Counted from the first letter of the stretch, positions 23,171 to 32,149 are shown. The stretch: 41,190 bases of DNA from Azohydromonas aeria (GCF_009760915.1 NZ_VIDQ01000067.1:1-41190), one strand, 5' to 3'. Notes: generated by a model not told the origin, from the letters alone. Made by a program: numbers and translations.

Positions 23171-23839
23171 TCAGAACACCCCCGCCTTCTCCGCCGCCCC
23201 CATGAGCGTCTTGGCCATGTCGCCCATGCCGGCGTTGAGGTCGCTGGAGCCGCTGCTGGCGCGCGCCGACCACAGCAGCCGGCCGCTGCCGGTGTCGGTG
23301 AAGCTGCCGTTGGCGGCGTAGCCGGGGGTGTAGGACGAGCCGGCCGCGCCGCCGATGGGCACCGACACGCCCACGCCCGCGCCGCCGCGCCCGCCGAAGC
23401 TGAAGCCGCCGATGCCGATGGAGAACGGCGAGTAGCCCGGCCCCGCCGCGCGCGTGGCGTCGGGCGTGACCGAGGTCAGCAGCAGCGCGCGCGCGCCCGC
23501 GGCCCGCGCCTCGCCCACGTAGGCCTCGGCGCCGCGGCCCACGCTGCCGGTGCCCGGCGCCTGCGCCGAGCGCACGGGGGTGAGTCCGCGCGCGGTCAGC
23601 TCCTCGGCCATGCGGTCCAGGCACAGCTGCTGCAGCGTGGTCTCGGCCGCCTCGCACACCACCAGCACGCGCGCGCCCTGCAGCGGGCGCGCGGTGCCGC
23701 CGGCGAGCTGCGGGTCGGCCCAGGTGGCGTCGGGCCCGCTGGCGCAGCCCGCGAGCAGCGCCGCGGCCAGGGCGGCCGGCACGGAAAGACGAAGGGTGCG
23801 CCCCAGGGGCGCGGGCAGGGTGGAAGGGGTCGCTTTCAT
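23171..23839 (-). CDS. Lipoprotein, DUF4136-like or similar, unknown function
   Basis: The 222-residue product has a signal peptide with lipobox LLAGC (Cys32), so it is lipid-anchored in the envelope. The mature part has GARVLVVCEAAETTLQQLCL and TARGLTPV, a beta-alpha pattern like small-domain lipoproteins that bind outer-membrane partners. A glycine-rich stretch (FSIGIGGFSFGGRGGAGVGV) follows and looks flexible or beta-rich. I know no exact family. GGAG nine bases upstream fixes the ATG at 23839; an in-frame ATG at 23884 lies beyond the promoter region shared with pssA. It is divergent from pssA, with 71 bases between the two starts. Confidence 0.7.
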   Translation of the reverse strand: MKATPSTLPAPLGRTLRLSVPAALAAALLAGCASGPDATWADPQLAGGTARPLQGARVLVVCEAAETTLQQLCLDRMAEELTARGLTPVRSAQAPGTGSVGRGAEAYVGEARAAGARALLLTSVTPDATRAAGPGYSPFSIGIGGFSFGGRGGAGVGVSVPIGGAAGSSYTPGYAANGSFTDTGSGRLLWSARASSGSSDLNAGMGDMAKTLMGAAEKAGVF

Positions 23840-23910
23840 GGCTGTCTCCTGCATTGCAGGGCAGGCAAGCGACATGCCCTGCACGGGGCAGACCGAAGGA
23901 GGTTTTCACC

Positions 23911-24549
23911 ATGGCGATTCCCACATCCCGTCCCCCGGCCCGCCACTTCTCGATGATTCGCGAATTCGCGCTGGCGGACTTCTTCACCCTGGGCAACGCC
24001 GCCTGCGGCATGGCCGGCGTGCTGCTGGCCATGGGCTTCATGGCCGACGGCGAGATCCGGCAGTTCCTGCTGGCCGCGGCCATGGCACCGCTGGCGCTGG
24101 CCTTCGACGTGCTCGACGGCCGCGTGGCGCGCTGGCGCCGCCAGGCCTCGGCGCTGGGGCGCGAGCTCGACTCGCTGGCCGACATCGTCTCCTTCGGCGT
24201 GGCACCGGCGGTGCTGGCCTACGCCGCAGGCATGAACGGCGGCTGGGACCTGGCGGCGCTGATCTACTTCGTGTGCTGCGGCGTGAGCCGCCTGGCGCGC
24301 TTCAACGTCACGGCCGAGTCGCTGTCCGAGGGCGGCGACAAGGTCAAGTACTTCGAGGGCACCCCGATTCCCACCAGCGTCGTGCTCACCGCCGTCCTGG
24401 CCCTGGCCGCCTGGCAGGGCCGCATCGGCGACGACCTGTGGCTGGGCGCCTGGGACCTCGGCCCCTGGACGCTGCACCCGCTGGTGCTGATGTTCGTGCT
24501 CTCGGGCTCGCTGATGATCAGCAAGACGCTGCACATACCGAAGCTGTGA
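23911..24549 (+). CDS. pssA: CDP-diacylglycerol--serine O-phosphatidyltransferase
   Basis: The 212-residue membrane enzyme joins CDP-diacylglycerol and serine to phosphatidylserine, the precursor of phosphatidylethanolamine. The CDP-alcohol phosphatidyltransferase motif is complete in DVLDGRVARW then ALGRELDSLADIVSFG (Asp-Gly-x2-Ala-Arg-x8-Gly-x3-Asp-x3-Asp). About six to eight hydrophobic helices follow. AAGGAGG lies nine bases before the ATG at 23911, which beats the upstream in-frame ATG at 23854. It belongs to the PssA subclass of the CDP-alcohol family, unlike the phospholipase-D-like Pss of enterobacteria. No psd gene is in the window. Confidence 0.9.
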   Translation: MAIPTSRPPARHFSMIREFALADFFTLGNAACGMAGVLLAMGFMADGEIRQFLLAAAMAPLALAFDVLDGRVARWRRQASALGRELDSLADIVSFGVAPAVLAYAAGMNGGWDLAALIYFVCCGVSRLARFNVTAESLSEGGDKVKYFEGTPIPTSVVLTAVLALAAWQGRIGDDLWLGAWDLGPWTLHPLVLMFVLSGSLMISKTLHIPKL

Positions 24550-24581
24550 GGTGAGGGCACGGCGTACGGGCCGGACCGGTT

Positions 24582-26861
24582 TCAGGCCGCCGGCCCGTCC
24601 ACCTCCAGCACCACCGTCACCGTGAAGGTGCTGCCCTGGCCCGGTGTGCTCTGCAGCGCGATCTCGCCGCCCATGAGCCCCACCAGCCGCCGCACGATGG
24701 ACAGGCCCAGACCCGTGCCGCCGAAGCGCCGCGTGGTGGAGGCGTCGGCCTGGGCGAAGGGCTCGAAGATGCGCTGCTGCAGCGCCGGCTCGATGCCGAT
24801 GCCCGAGTCGCTGACTTCCAGGTGCAGCCGTACCCGGCCCGCTTCGGGCGTGTCGCCGTGCACCCACAGCCTCACCTCGCCGCGCTCGGTGAACTTCACC
24901 GCGTTGCCCAGCAGGTTCAGCAGCACCTGGCGCAGGCGCAGCGCGTCGCCGCGCAGCCGCGCGGGCAGCTGCGGCGCGCGCTCCAGCCGCAGCGCCAGGC
25001 CCTTGGCCGCGGCCTGCGGCTGCACCAGCGCGCTCAGCGTCTGCAGCAGCGCGTCGAGATCGAAAGGGGCGAGCTCCAGGCGCAGCTCGCCGGCTTCCAC
25101 GCGCGAGAGGTCGAGCACGTCGTCGGTGAGCGCGAGCAGCTGCGTGCCGGCCTGCTCGATGTGGCGCACGAAGTGCCGCGCCCGCGGCGGCAGGTCCTGC
25201 AGCTGCGCCATGAGCTGGCTCAGCCCGATGACGGCGTTGAGCGGGGTGCGGAATTCGTGGCTCATGTGGGCGAGGAAGGCGCTCTTGGCCTCGCTGGCGG
25301 CCTCGGCCTGGCGCGTGCGCTGCTCCAGCGCCCGCTCCAGCGCCTTGCGCTCGCTCAGGTCCACGATCACGGCCAGGAAGCCGTGCGGCTGGCCGCGGTC
25401 GTCGCGCAGCAGGCTCAGGCTCAGCAGCCCGGGGAAGCGCGTGCCGTCGGCGCGCACGTAGGTCCACTCGCTGCGCTCGCCGTCGCGCGGTGCGGGGCCG
25501 TGGCGCAGCGCCTGCCGCAGCCCGGCCGGCAGCTCCGTGGCGTGCTCCACGATCTCGGCCGGGAACTGGTGCACCCGCTCGCGCAGCTCCACGGGGTCGT
25601 AGAAGTCCAGCATCGAGCGGCCCAGCGCCTGCGCCGCGGGCAGGCCCAGCATGCCTTCGGCGGCCGGGTTGAAGGCGATGACGCGGCTTTCCAGGTCGGT
25701 GGCGACGATGGCGCTGGCCGCGCTGTCGAGGATCGCCTGCAGCTCCGCGGTGCGCAGCCGCACCTGCTGCTCCAGCGTGGCGTTGATCTCCCCGAAGCGC
25801 GCCTGCGCCGCGCGCTGGCGCCGTGCCGAATGCAGCCGCGCCTGCAGCAGCAGCGCCAGCAGCACCGACGCCCCCGCGCCGATGGCCGCCGGCGCCAGCG
25901 GGTTGCGCAGCGGCAGCCGCGCGGCGAAGGCCGGCAGCGCCTGCACCTGCACCTGCCAGCGGCGCCCGTACAGCGGCAGCACCGCCTCGCGCAGCGGCAG
26001 CGCCGCGCCGGCGCGCCAGTCCGCCGAGGCGTGGAAGGCCACGGGTGCCTGCGGCAGCGTCACGTCGCTCACCGCCAGCGCGACGCCGTCTCCGCGGTCG
26101 AAGTCGTGCAGCACCTCGTCCATGACCATGCGCACGCTGGCCCAGCCGAAAGCCTCGGCCTCGCGCTGCGGCGGCGGCGGCAGCACGTGGCCGCTGCGGT
26201 AGATGGGCAGCATCAGCGCGAAGGCGCGCGGTGCACGGCTCGGGTCGTTCTCCAGCGCGAAGGGCGCGCTCAGCCGGGCCTCGCCGCTGCGCGCGGCCTC
26301 CAGCGCGGCGGCGCGCCGCGGCGGGTCGGAGGCGATGTCCAGGCCCAGCATGGCCTGGTTGCCTTCGCGCAGTGGCGTCACGTACTGGATGACGAAGCGC
26401 TCGTCCGGGTTGGGTGCGACTTCACGGATGCGGAAGTCATCGAAACCCTCGCGCCGCATACCGGCCACGAAGGCAGCCTCGCCGGCCGGGTCCACGCGCC
26501 GGATGAAAGCCACGCCGCCCAGGCCCGGCAGCAGCCGCTCCATGTCCAGCGAGGTGCCGAAGCGCTCGAACTGCTCGCGCGTGATCTCCTGCACCGATCG
26601 CCCCGCCACGGCGATGGCACTGCGCGTGGCCACCACGCCGGTCTCGTAGGTCTGCATGCGCCGGCGCAGCCGCTCGGCCATGCGCTCGGCCTCGGTGGCC
26701 AGCGCCACGTCCACCCAGGCGGCGTTGTCCCGGCGCTGCCACAGGCCCGCCGCGGCACTGGCCAGCAGCCCGGCCAGCAGCAACGCCAGGGGCCAGGCCC
26801 AGGGCACGGCGGTGGGGGTGGTGTCGGATTTCAAAGTGCACGCTGGCGGGCTTGTCGCCAT
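24582..26861 (-). CDS. CHASE-PAS sensor histidine kinase
   Basis: The 759-residue membrane kinase starts with a hydrophobic helix (WPLALLLAGLLASAAAGLW), then a periplasmic CHASE domain (about 40-270) with TRSAIAVAGRSV and GLGGVAFIRRVDPAGE, then a second membrane helix (LAPAAIGAGASVLLALLLQ). A PAS domain (TAELQAILDSAASAIVAT) and a kinase core follow, with the phosphorylated His in SHEFRTPLNAVIG and the ATP-binding boxes LNLLGNAVKFT, DSGIGI and GTGLGLSI. There is no receiver or HPt domain. The start is uncertain: the frame runs to 27026, almost touching the divergent EamA gene, and ATG 26894 is another option; I chose 26861 because the first membrane helix then begins near residue 20. No response regulator is adjacent; the nearest is at 29333. 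Confidence 0.85.
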   Translation of the reverse strand: MATSPPACTLKSDTTPTAVPWAWPLALLLAGLLASAAAGLWQRRDNAAWVDVALATEAERMAERLRRRMQTYETGVVATRSAIAVAGRSVQEITREQFERFGTSLDMERLLPGLGGVAFIRRVDPAGEAAFVAGMRREGFDDFRIREVAPNPDERFVIQYVTPLREGNQAMLGLDIASDPPRRAAALEAARSGEARLSAPFALENDPSRAPRAFALMLPIYRSGHVLPPPPQREAEAFGWASVRMVMDEVLHDFDRGDGVALAVSDVTLPQAPVAFHASADWRAGAALPLREAVLPLYGRRWQVQVQALPAFAARLPLRNPLAPAAIGAGASVLLALLLQARLHSARRQRAAQARFGEINATLEQQVRLRTAELQAILDSAASAIVATDLESRVIAFNPAAEGMLGLPAAQALGRSMLDFYDPVELRERVHQFPAEIVEHATELPAGLRQALRHGPAPRDGERSEWTYVRADGTRFPGLLSLSLLRDDRGQPHGFLAVIVDLSERKALERALEQRTRQAEAASEAKSAFLAHMSHEFRTPLNAVIGLSQLMAQLQDLPPRARHFVRHIEQAGTQLLALTDDVLDLSRVEAGELRLELAPFDLDALLQTLSALVQPQAAAKGLALRLERAPQLPARLRGDALRLRQVLLNLLGNAVKFTERGEVRLWVHGDTPEAGRVRLHLEVSDSGIGIEPALQQRIFEPFAQADASTTRRFGGTGLGLSIVRRLVGLMGGEIALQSTPGQGSTFTVTVVLEVDGPAA

Positions 26862-27035
26862 GCTGGAGCAAGTCGGCGCCCCGCTCTGTTGCATGCAGCG
26901 CAATACGCCGGGGCTTTCTTTTCGTTTCACGCGGATTGAGGGCGGGAAACATGCACCGCGCGCAAATCCGGGGCCGGCTGGCTCAAGTGCGCCGTTCGGC
27001 AGGCAGGCCGCGCGGCGCAGGGACAATCCGCGCCG

Positions 27036-27995
27036 ATGTGGATCGGAACTTTCTTTGCCCTGGCCGCCGGACTGATGTGGGGCCTGGTGTTCGTGTCGCC
27101 GTTGCTGTTGCCCGAGTACCCGGCGGCGCTACAGTCCTTCGGGCGCTACCTGGCCTTCGGGCTGATCGCGCTGCCCCTGGCCTGGCTCGACCGCGCGCGG
27201 CTGCGCGAGCTCTCGCGCGCCGACTGGGTGGAAGCGCTGAAGCTCGCGCTGATCGGCAACCTGCTCTATTACCTGTGCTTGGCCGCCGCCATCCAGCGCG
27301 CCGGCGGGCCGCTGCCGACGATGATCATCGGCACGCTGCCGGTGGTGATCGCGCTGGTGTCGAACCGACGCAATGCCTGGCGCGACGGCAAGCTGCCGTG
27401 GGGGCGGCTGGCGCCCTCGCTGGGGCTGATCGGCGCGGGCATCGCGATGGTCAACCAGGCCGAGCTGGCGCACCTGCGCGCCGACCCGGCCGCCGCGCCC
27501 GGCGCGTACCTGGTGGGCGCGCTGCTGGCCGTGGCCGCGGTGGCGTGCTGGACCTGGTACCCGATCCGCAATGCCGACTGGCTGCGCGCCCACCCGGACC
27601 GCAGCCCGCGCACCTGGGCCACGGCGCAGGGCTTGGCCACGCTGGTGCCGGCGCTGCTGGGCTACGCGGCGTTCCTAGGCTGGTCCGCCGTCCATGCGGA
27701 CGGGGACGCCTTCAGCCTGCCCTTCGGCCCGACGCCGCTGCGCTTCGTGGCGCTGATGTTCACGATCGGGCTGTTCGCCTCGTGGCTGGGCACGCTGTGC
27801 TGGAACGAGGCCAGCCAGCGCCTGCCCACGGCCATTGCCGGGCAATTGATCGTGTTCGAGACGCTCGCGGCCCTGAGCTACGCCTTCCTCCTGCGCGGCA
27901 CCGCGCCGCCGCCGGCGACCCTGGCGGGCGTCGCGCTGCTGGTGGCGGGGGTGATGTGGGCGCTGCGGGTGAAGCCGCGGGCAGTGGTGGCTTGA
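27036..27995 (+). CDS. EamA-family (DMT superfamily) transporter
   Basis: The 319-residue protein has about ten membrane helices in two EamA repeats (about 3-135 and 155-310). It begins MWIGTFFALAAGLMWGLVFV, and GTLPVVIALVSNRR closes the first repeat in the usual way. It is longer than the EamA protein at 6338-7207 and has a larger loop around residues 140-160. The substrate is unknown. It is divergent from the CHASE kinase; 174 bases separate the chosen starts. Unlike most genes here it has no good ribosome site in front of ATG 27036. Confidence 0.83.
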   Translation: MWIGTFFALAAGLMWGLVFVSPLLLPEYPAALQSFGRYLAFGLIALPLAWLDRARLRELSRADWVEALKLALIGNLLYYLCLAAAIQRAGGPLPTMIIGTLPVVIALVSNRRNAWRDGKLPWGRLAPSLGLIGAGIAMVNQAELAHLRADPAAAPGAYLVGALLAVAAVACWTWYPIRNADWLRAHPDRSPRTWATAQGLATLVPALLGYAAFLGWSAVHADGDAFSLPFGPTPLRFVALMFTIGLFASWLGTLCWNEASQRLPTAIAGQLIVFETLAALSYAFLLRGTAPPPATLAGVALLVAGVMWALRVKPRAVVA

Positions 27996-28076
27996 TGCGA
28001 GGGCAGCCGCCCCTTTCGTGACTTCCTCCGGATTGCCGGTCCTCATGTCCCGCGCCCGGCGGCCGATAGCCATCTC

Positions 28077-29093
28077 ATGAAACTGCGATTCCTCTCCGCG
28101 CTGTGGCGGCGCCTGGGGCTGCGCCCGTCCGTGCCGGCGGGGGCCGCGCCGGGCGACGCCGTGCTCGATGGCGCGCGCGCGCTCGACGGTGAAGTCGTGC
28201 AGCAGCTGCAGCACGCGGTGACGATCTCCGCCGAGGCGACCATGGACGTGCTCACGCGCGCCACCACGCTGCAGGAGCATTCCGGCCAGCTCATGGCCTA
28301 CCTCGGCCATGCCCAGGCGCAGAGCGACGCGATGCAGGCCAGCATCGAGCAGAACACCCACGTCATCCAGGAGCTGGCCGCCTTCGTCGAGCAGCTGCCA
28401 CAGCAGATCGCCAGCGAGCGCGTGCACTTCCAGCGCGTGGTGGGCGAGGTGCGCAAGCTCGCCGAGATGACGGAAGCCATCCGCGCCATGGCGCGACAGA
28501 CGGAGATCCTGTCCATCAACGCCGCCATCGAGGCCGCGCGCGCCGGCGAGGCCGGGCGCGGCTTCGCGGTGCTGGCCGCCGAGGTGCGGCGCCTGGCCAC
28601 GCAGAGCAACGAGTCGGCGGTGAGGATCGAGCAGGACATCGGCAGCCTGGTGGCCACCATCGACGACGCCTTCAAGGGCGAGTTCGCCAAGCGCGCCGCG
28701 CACAACGAGGCCGAATCGCAGCGCTTGGCCGGGCTCACGCGCGAGCTCGACCACAGCTACGTGGACATGCGCCAGTTCTACGGGATGCTGATGACGGCCA
28801 TCACGCACCACAACACGCGGCTCGACGCCGACATCGGCGGGCTGCTGCAGGCCTGCCAGTACCAGGACGTGTTCAAGCAGATCATCGACCGCGCCGAGCC
28901 CGCGCTGGCGCAGCGCCACGCGCTGATCGAGGCGCTGGTGGCGCGGCTGCGCACCGGCGGCGAGGCCGCGGACATCGAGGCGCAGGCCGCCGCGCTGGTC
29001 GCGAACTACCGCGCCGCCGAGGCGCGCCACAACAGCGTGCGCCCCTCCGAAGTGGCCGCCGGCACCGCCACGGGCGGCGTCGAGTTCTTCTGA
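28077..29093 (+). CDS. Cytoplasmic methyl-accepting chemotaxis-like protein
   Basis: The 338-residue protein has no membrane segment or signal peptide. Its coiled-coil carries the highly conserved MCP hairpin tip (ARQTEILSINAAIEAARAGE then GRGFAVLAAEVRRLATQ at about residues 140-180). This tip contacts CheA and CheW in chemoreceptors, but the coiled coil is much shorter than in standard receptors. The C-terminal part has the pattern LLQACQYQDVFKQIIDR, a QYQD-type helix also seen in CheZ-like or other signalling proteins, followed by a flexible end in VEFF. It could be a soluble receptor or an adaptor. A response regulator and kinase follow after a repeat region, but no cheA or cheW lies in the window. 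Confidence 0.83.
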   Translation: MKLRFLSALWRRLGLRPSVPAGAAPGDAVLDGARALDGEVVQQLQHAVTISAEATMDVLTRATTLQEHSGQLMAYLGHAQAQSDAMQASIEQNTHVIQELAAFVEQLPQQIASERVHFQRVVGEVRKLAEMTEAIRAMARQTEILSINAAIEAARAGEAGRGFAVLAAEVRRLATQSNESAVRIEQDIGSLVATIDDAFKGEFAKRAAHNEAESQRLAGLTRELDHSYVDMRQFYGMLMTAITHHNTRLDADIGGLLQACQYQDVFKQIIDRAEPALAQRHALIEALVARLRTGGEAADIEAQAAALVANYRAAEARHNSVRPSEVAAGTATGGVEFF

Positions 29094-29134
29094 TGACGGT
29101 TTCCCCAGCTCATGTACTAAGCCGACCAACATTC

Positions 29135-29302
29135 CGTTCGCCCTGAGGTATCGAAGGGTGGACGGCCCTGGCCGTGCAGCCGCCATCCGAGCCTGCCGGA
29201 TTCGGCCTTCGATACCTCAGTCCGAACGGATTGGGCAGCCAGCGGCAGCAGGCCTCCATACCAGCCTCGCGGATTCGTCCTTCGATACCTCAGGACGAAC
29301 GG
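29135..29302. repeat. GAGGTATCGAAGG-type repeat, three arms
   Basis: A forward arm at 29135-29159, an inverted arm ending at 29229 and a second inverted arm at 29275-29302. The forward arm and the GACGGCCCTGGCCG next to it match the copy at 6211. The element fills most of the 239-base gap before the response regulator, leaving only about 30 bases for its ribosome site. Confidence 0.85.
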
Positions 29303-29332
29303 ACCCAACCAACGACTACTGACATTCCTGCC

Positions 29333-29719
29333 ATGGCCCGCATCCTCCTGATCGACGACGACGAGACCTTCCGCGACACGGTGTCGCAGTTCCTGGAGCT
29401 GGACCGGCACCAGGTCACCGAGGCGGCCGACGGCGCCGCCGGCCTGAAGCGCTTCGCCGAGGGGGCCTTCGACGTGGTGCTCACCGACATCCTGATGCCC
29501 GGCATGGACGGCGCGCAGCTGATCCTGCGCATCCGCGAGCGCAGCCCGAAGCAGCCGATCGTGGCGATGTCGGGCGGGCGCCGCGTGATCTCGCCGGAGT
29601 TCAACCTGCAGACCGCGGCCCTGGCCGGCGCGACGGCGCAGCTGGCGAAACCCTTCTCGCGCGCGCAGCTGCAGGCGGCGATCTCCAGGGCGCTGGCCTC
29701 GGCCGGGGGCAAGGCGTGA
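29333..29719 (+). CDS. Single-domain response regulator
   Basis: The 128-residue product is a receiver domain only: acidic pocket at Asp8-Asp10 (LIDDDE), phosphorylation site Asp52 in LTDILMP, Ser80 (AMSGG) and Lys106 (AKPF). There is no output domain, as in CheY-like or phosphorelay proteins. The start ATG at 29333 matches the family beginning MARILLIDDDE; the longer open frame upstream runs through a palindromic repeat and is not coding. It overlaps the following kinase by four bases (GTGA), so the kinase is its probable phosphate donor. An MCP-like gene precedes it, but the repeat between them argues against one transcript. Confidence 0.92.
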   Translation: MARILLIDDDETFRDTVSQFLELDRHQVTEAADGAAGLKRFAEGAFDVVLTDILMPGMDGAQLILRIRERSPKQPIVAMSGGRRVISPEFNLQTAALAGATAQLAKPFSRAQLQAAISRALASAGGKA

Positions 29720-31314
29720 AGGTCGCGCCGCTGCCGCCCGACGAGGCCGCGCGGCTGGCGCTGCTGTGCGCGCTCAACATCCTGGACTCCGCGCCGGAGG
29801 AAGCCTTCGACCGCATCACGCGGCTGGCCTCCACGCTGCTGAAGACGCCGATCGCGGCCGTGTCGCTGATGGACGAGCACCGCGGCTGGTTCAAGTCGCG
29901 CCGCGGCCTGGAGGTGTCGGAGACGCCGCGGGCGCTGGCCTTTTGCGCCTACGTGATCCAGCAGCGCGAGATGCTGGTGGTGCCCGATGCGCGGCTCGAC
30001 GAGCGCTTCGCCGGCAGTCCGCTGGTGCGCGGCGAGCGGGGCTTGCGCTTCTACGCCGGCGCGCCGCTGCACTCGGCCGAGGGCATCGCACTGGGCACGC
30101 TGTGCATCATGGGCCACGAGCCGCGCGAGCTCGCCCCCGAAGAGGTGCAGGTGCTGGCCGACCTGGCCGAGATCGTCAGCCGCGAGCTGATGGTGCGCGA
30201 GCTGGCGCTGCGCTCGGGCGATGCGCTGATCTTCCGCCTGGAACTCGACCAGGACGGCGGCCGCCGCTTCACGCATGCCTGCGACGGCATCGCCGCGCTG
30301 GCCGGGCTGACGCTGGCCGAGCTGCTGGCCGACGCCACGGCGCTGCTGCGCCAGGTGCATGCCGAGGACCGCGAGCGGCTGCAGCAGCTGCTGCGCCAGC
30401 CGCCGGTGGAGGGCAATGCGCGCATCCGCTTCCGGCTGCTGCACGCGCGCCACGGCAAGCAGCTGTGGTGCGAGGCGCGCGCCAACGTGCGCTACGGCCT
30501 GGGCGGCCGCATCGTCTGGAGCGGCTGCCTCTCCGACGTGACGCAGCAGGTGGAAGCCGAGAACCAGTGGCGCGAGCACGACCGGCTGCGCGTCACCGCC
30601 GTGCTGGCCACGGGCGTGGCGCACGACTTCAACAACCTGCTGGGCTCGATGATGGGCCTGGCCGAGATCTGCCGCGACCAGGCCGAGGAGGGCTCGCGCC
30701 AGCGGCGCAACCTGCAGCGCATCCTGGACAGCGGCGAGAAGGCGGCGCGGCTGACGCGCCAGCTGCTGGACTTCGCGCGCCAGAGCGCGCCGGTGCTGCA
30801 GACCACGCGGCTGGGCGCGCTGGCGCTGGAAGCCGCGCCGCTGCTGCGCGTGGCGCTGCCCCCGGGCGTGGAGCTGGCCGTAGAGGTGGCGCCGGGCCAG
30901 GACGCGCCCGTGGCGGTGGACCGCGGGCAGATGGAGCAGGTGCTGCACAACCTGGTGCGCAATGCCGGCCACGCCATGAAGGAGCGCGGCGGCACGGTGC
31001 GCATCCGCGTCGGGACGCGCGACGCGGGGCACGGCCCGCTGCAGGAGCGCTCGCTGGTGCTGACGGTGCTCGACAGCGGCTGCGGCATTCCCGCGGCCGA
31101 CCTGGCGCAGGTGTTCGAGCCCTTCTTCACGACCAAGCCGGTGGGCGAGGGCTCGGGGCTGGGGCTGTCGTCCTGCCACGGCATCGTCACCAGCCACGGC
31201 GGGCGGATCGTGGCGCGCAGCACGGTGGACGTGGGCTCGGAGTTCGAGGTGTGGCTGCCGGTGAGCGACGTGGCCGCGGTGGAAGCCGAGGCGGCAGGCG
31301 TGCCGGCGGACTGA
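29716..31314 (+). CDS. GAF-PAS sensor histidine kinase, coupled to the receiver gene
   Basis: The 532-residue kinase starts at GTG 29716, inside the stop of the response regulator. It has a GAF domain at about residues 25-160 (ITRLASTLLKTPIAAVSLMD, GLRFYAGAPL), a PAS-like domain (about 165-280, ending WSGCLSDVTQQVEAE) and a kinase core with His303 in ATGVAHDFNNLLG. The ATP-binding part shows NLVRNAGHAM, DSGCGI and GEGSGLGLSS. There is no membrane segment, so it senses a cytoplasmic signal. The VAHDFNNLL form of the H-box is shared with many PAS-linked kinases. The signal cannot be guessed from the sequence. Confidence 0.9.
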   Translation: MKVAPLPPDEAARLALLCALNILDSAPEEAFDRITRLASTLLKTPIAAVSLMDEHRGWFKSRRGLEVSETPRALAFCAYVIQQREMLVVPDARLDERFAGSPLVRGERGLRFYAGAPLHSAEGIALGTLCIMGHEPRELAPEEVQVLADLAEIVSRELMVRELALRSGDALIFRLELDQDGGRRFTHACDGIAALAGLTLAELLADATALLRQVHAEDRERLQQLLRQPPVEGNARIRFRLLHARHGKQLWCEARANVRYGLGGRIVWSGCLSDVTQQVEAENQWREHDRLRVTAVLATGVAHDFNNLLGSMMGLAEICRDQAEEGSRQRRNLQRILDSGEKAARLTRQLLDFARQSAPVLQTTRLGALALEAAPLLRVALPPGVELAVEVAPGQDAPVAVDRGQMEQVLHNLVRNAGHAMKERGGTVRIRVGTRDAGHGPLQERSLVLTVLDSGCGIPAADLAQVFEPFFTTKPVGEGSGLGLSSCHGIVTSHGGRIVARSTVDVGSEFEVWLPVSDVAAVEAEAAGVPAD

Positions 31315-31400
31315 GACCTTTGTGGGACGAGCCGCACAGGGCTCTTCAGGGAATATCGCTTGCACGCCGGCAGCGACCTTTTCCCACCGGAGATCCACTC

Positions 31401-31823
31401 ATGGCCAATCCCCAGCAAACGCAGGAAGTCGCGCAGCGCTTCATCCACGCCCTGAACCATCTTGAGGACGAGGGCGACGGGGCGCTCGACGAGCTGCTGG
31501 ACCTGTTCGCCGACGACGCGCGGCTGCGCAACCCGGTGATCCAGCGCGAGCGGCAGGAGCTGCAGGGCCGCGAGGACATCGCGAGCTTCTGGCGCGAGTA
31601 CCGCGAGTCCTTCGCGGACATCCATTCCGACTTCTCGGAAGTCACCGCCAACGAGCACGCCGCGGGCTTGTTCTGGCACTCGCACGGCACCGACAAGACC
31701 GGCAAGCCCATCGAGTACGACGGCGTGACGCTGCTGCGCCTGGACGACAGCGGGCGCATCGCGGACTTCCAGGGGTATTACGACAGCCGGGAGCTGGTGA
31801 CGGGGGCGCCGGCGAGGAGTTGA
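31401..31823 (+). CDS. SnoaL/NTF2-like small protein
   Basis: The 140-residue product has the cone-shaped alpha+beta layout of SnoaL-like proteins: an N-terminal helix (TQEVAQRFIHALNHL), ELLDLFADDARLRNPVIQRE, a helix ASFWREYRESFADIHSDF, and the strands HAAGLFWHSHGTDKTGKPIE and GRIADFQGYYDS. Such proteins are isomerases, hydrolases or mere binders; the pocket residues do not identify a ligand. ACCGGAGATCCACTC precedes the ATG at 31401. It follows the kinase by 86 bases on the same strand and may share its transcript. Function unknown. Confidence 0.8.
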   Translation: MANPQQTQEVAQRFIHALNHLEDEGDGALDELLDLFADDARLRNPVIQRERQELQGREDIASFWREYRESFADIHSDFSEVTANEHAAGLFWHSHGTDKTGKPIEYDGVTLLRLDDSGRIADFQGYYDSRELVTGAPARS

Positions 31824-31918
31824 GGCGTCGGCTGAAGGTCTGGGGCGGCGCGCTGCCGGCCGGGCGAAGCGGGGAGCGATTGGCAGCCCGACAGCCATGA
31901 CGCTTCGCACCCCGATCC

Positions 31919-32042
31919 GTCATTCCGGCGAAAGCCGGAATCCACGCGCACCACGGCGGTGGAACGGCTGACGTTGGCGTGTGCCGACGCCAGCCAGCGA
32001 GGCACCCCGGCATTCGTGGATTCCGGCTTTCGCCGGAATGAC
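31919..32042. repeat. 124-bp palindromic repeat, copy C
   Basis: Same length and ends as copies A and B, with both arms perfect. Interior shares CCACGCGCACC and GGCGGTGGAACGG with copy B. Outer homology on the left starts at about 31880 (GGCAGCCCGACAGCC), and on the right CCCGTGCTG is shared. Part of the 770-base gap 31824-32594, which otherwise holds the glcF relic and hairpins. Confidence 0.88.
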
Positions 32043-32149
32043 GAAGTAGGGTGCGGACTGCCCGTGCTGACGGCCGACAGGCGGTTGCCTACGTCCCCGG
32101 ATGGCAAGGCGTCTAGCGAGGCCCGCACCCGCCGGTCCATGACCTCCGT

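Noticed and set aside
24822..26939. 705-codon plus-strand frame antisense to the CHASE-PAS kinase
   Set aside because: Composition is typical of antisense reading of GC-rich genes, and the kinase motifs on the minus strand are unambiguous.
29174..29332. N-terminal extension of the response regulator
   Set aside because: The extra 53 codons translate the palindromic repeat and have no family match; the receiver domain starts at ATG 29333.
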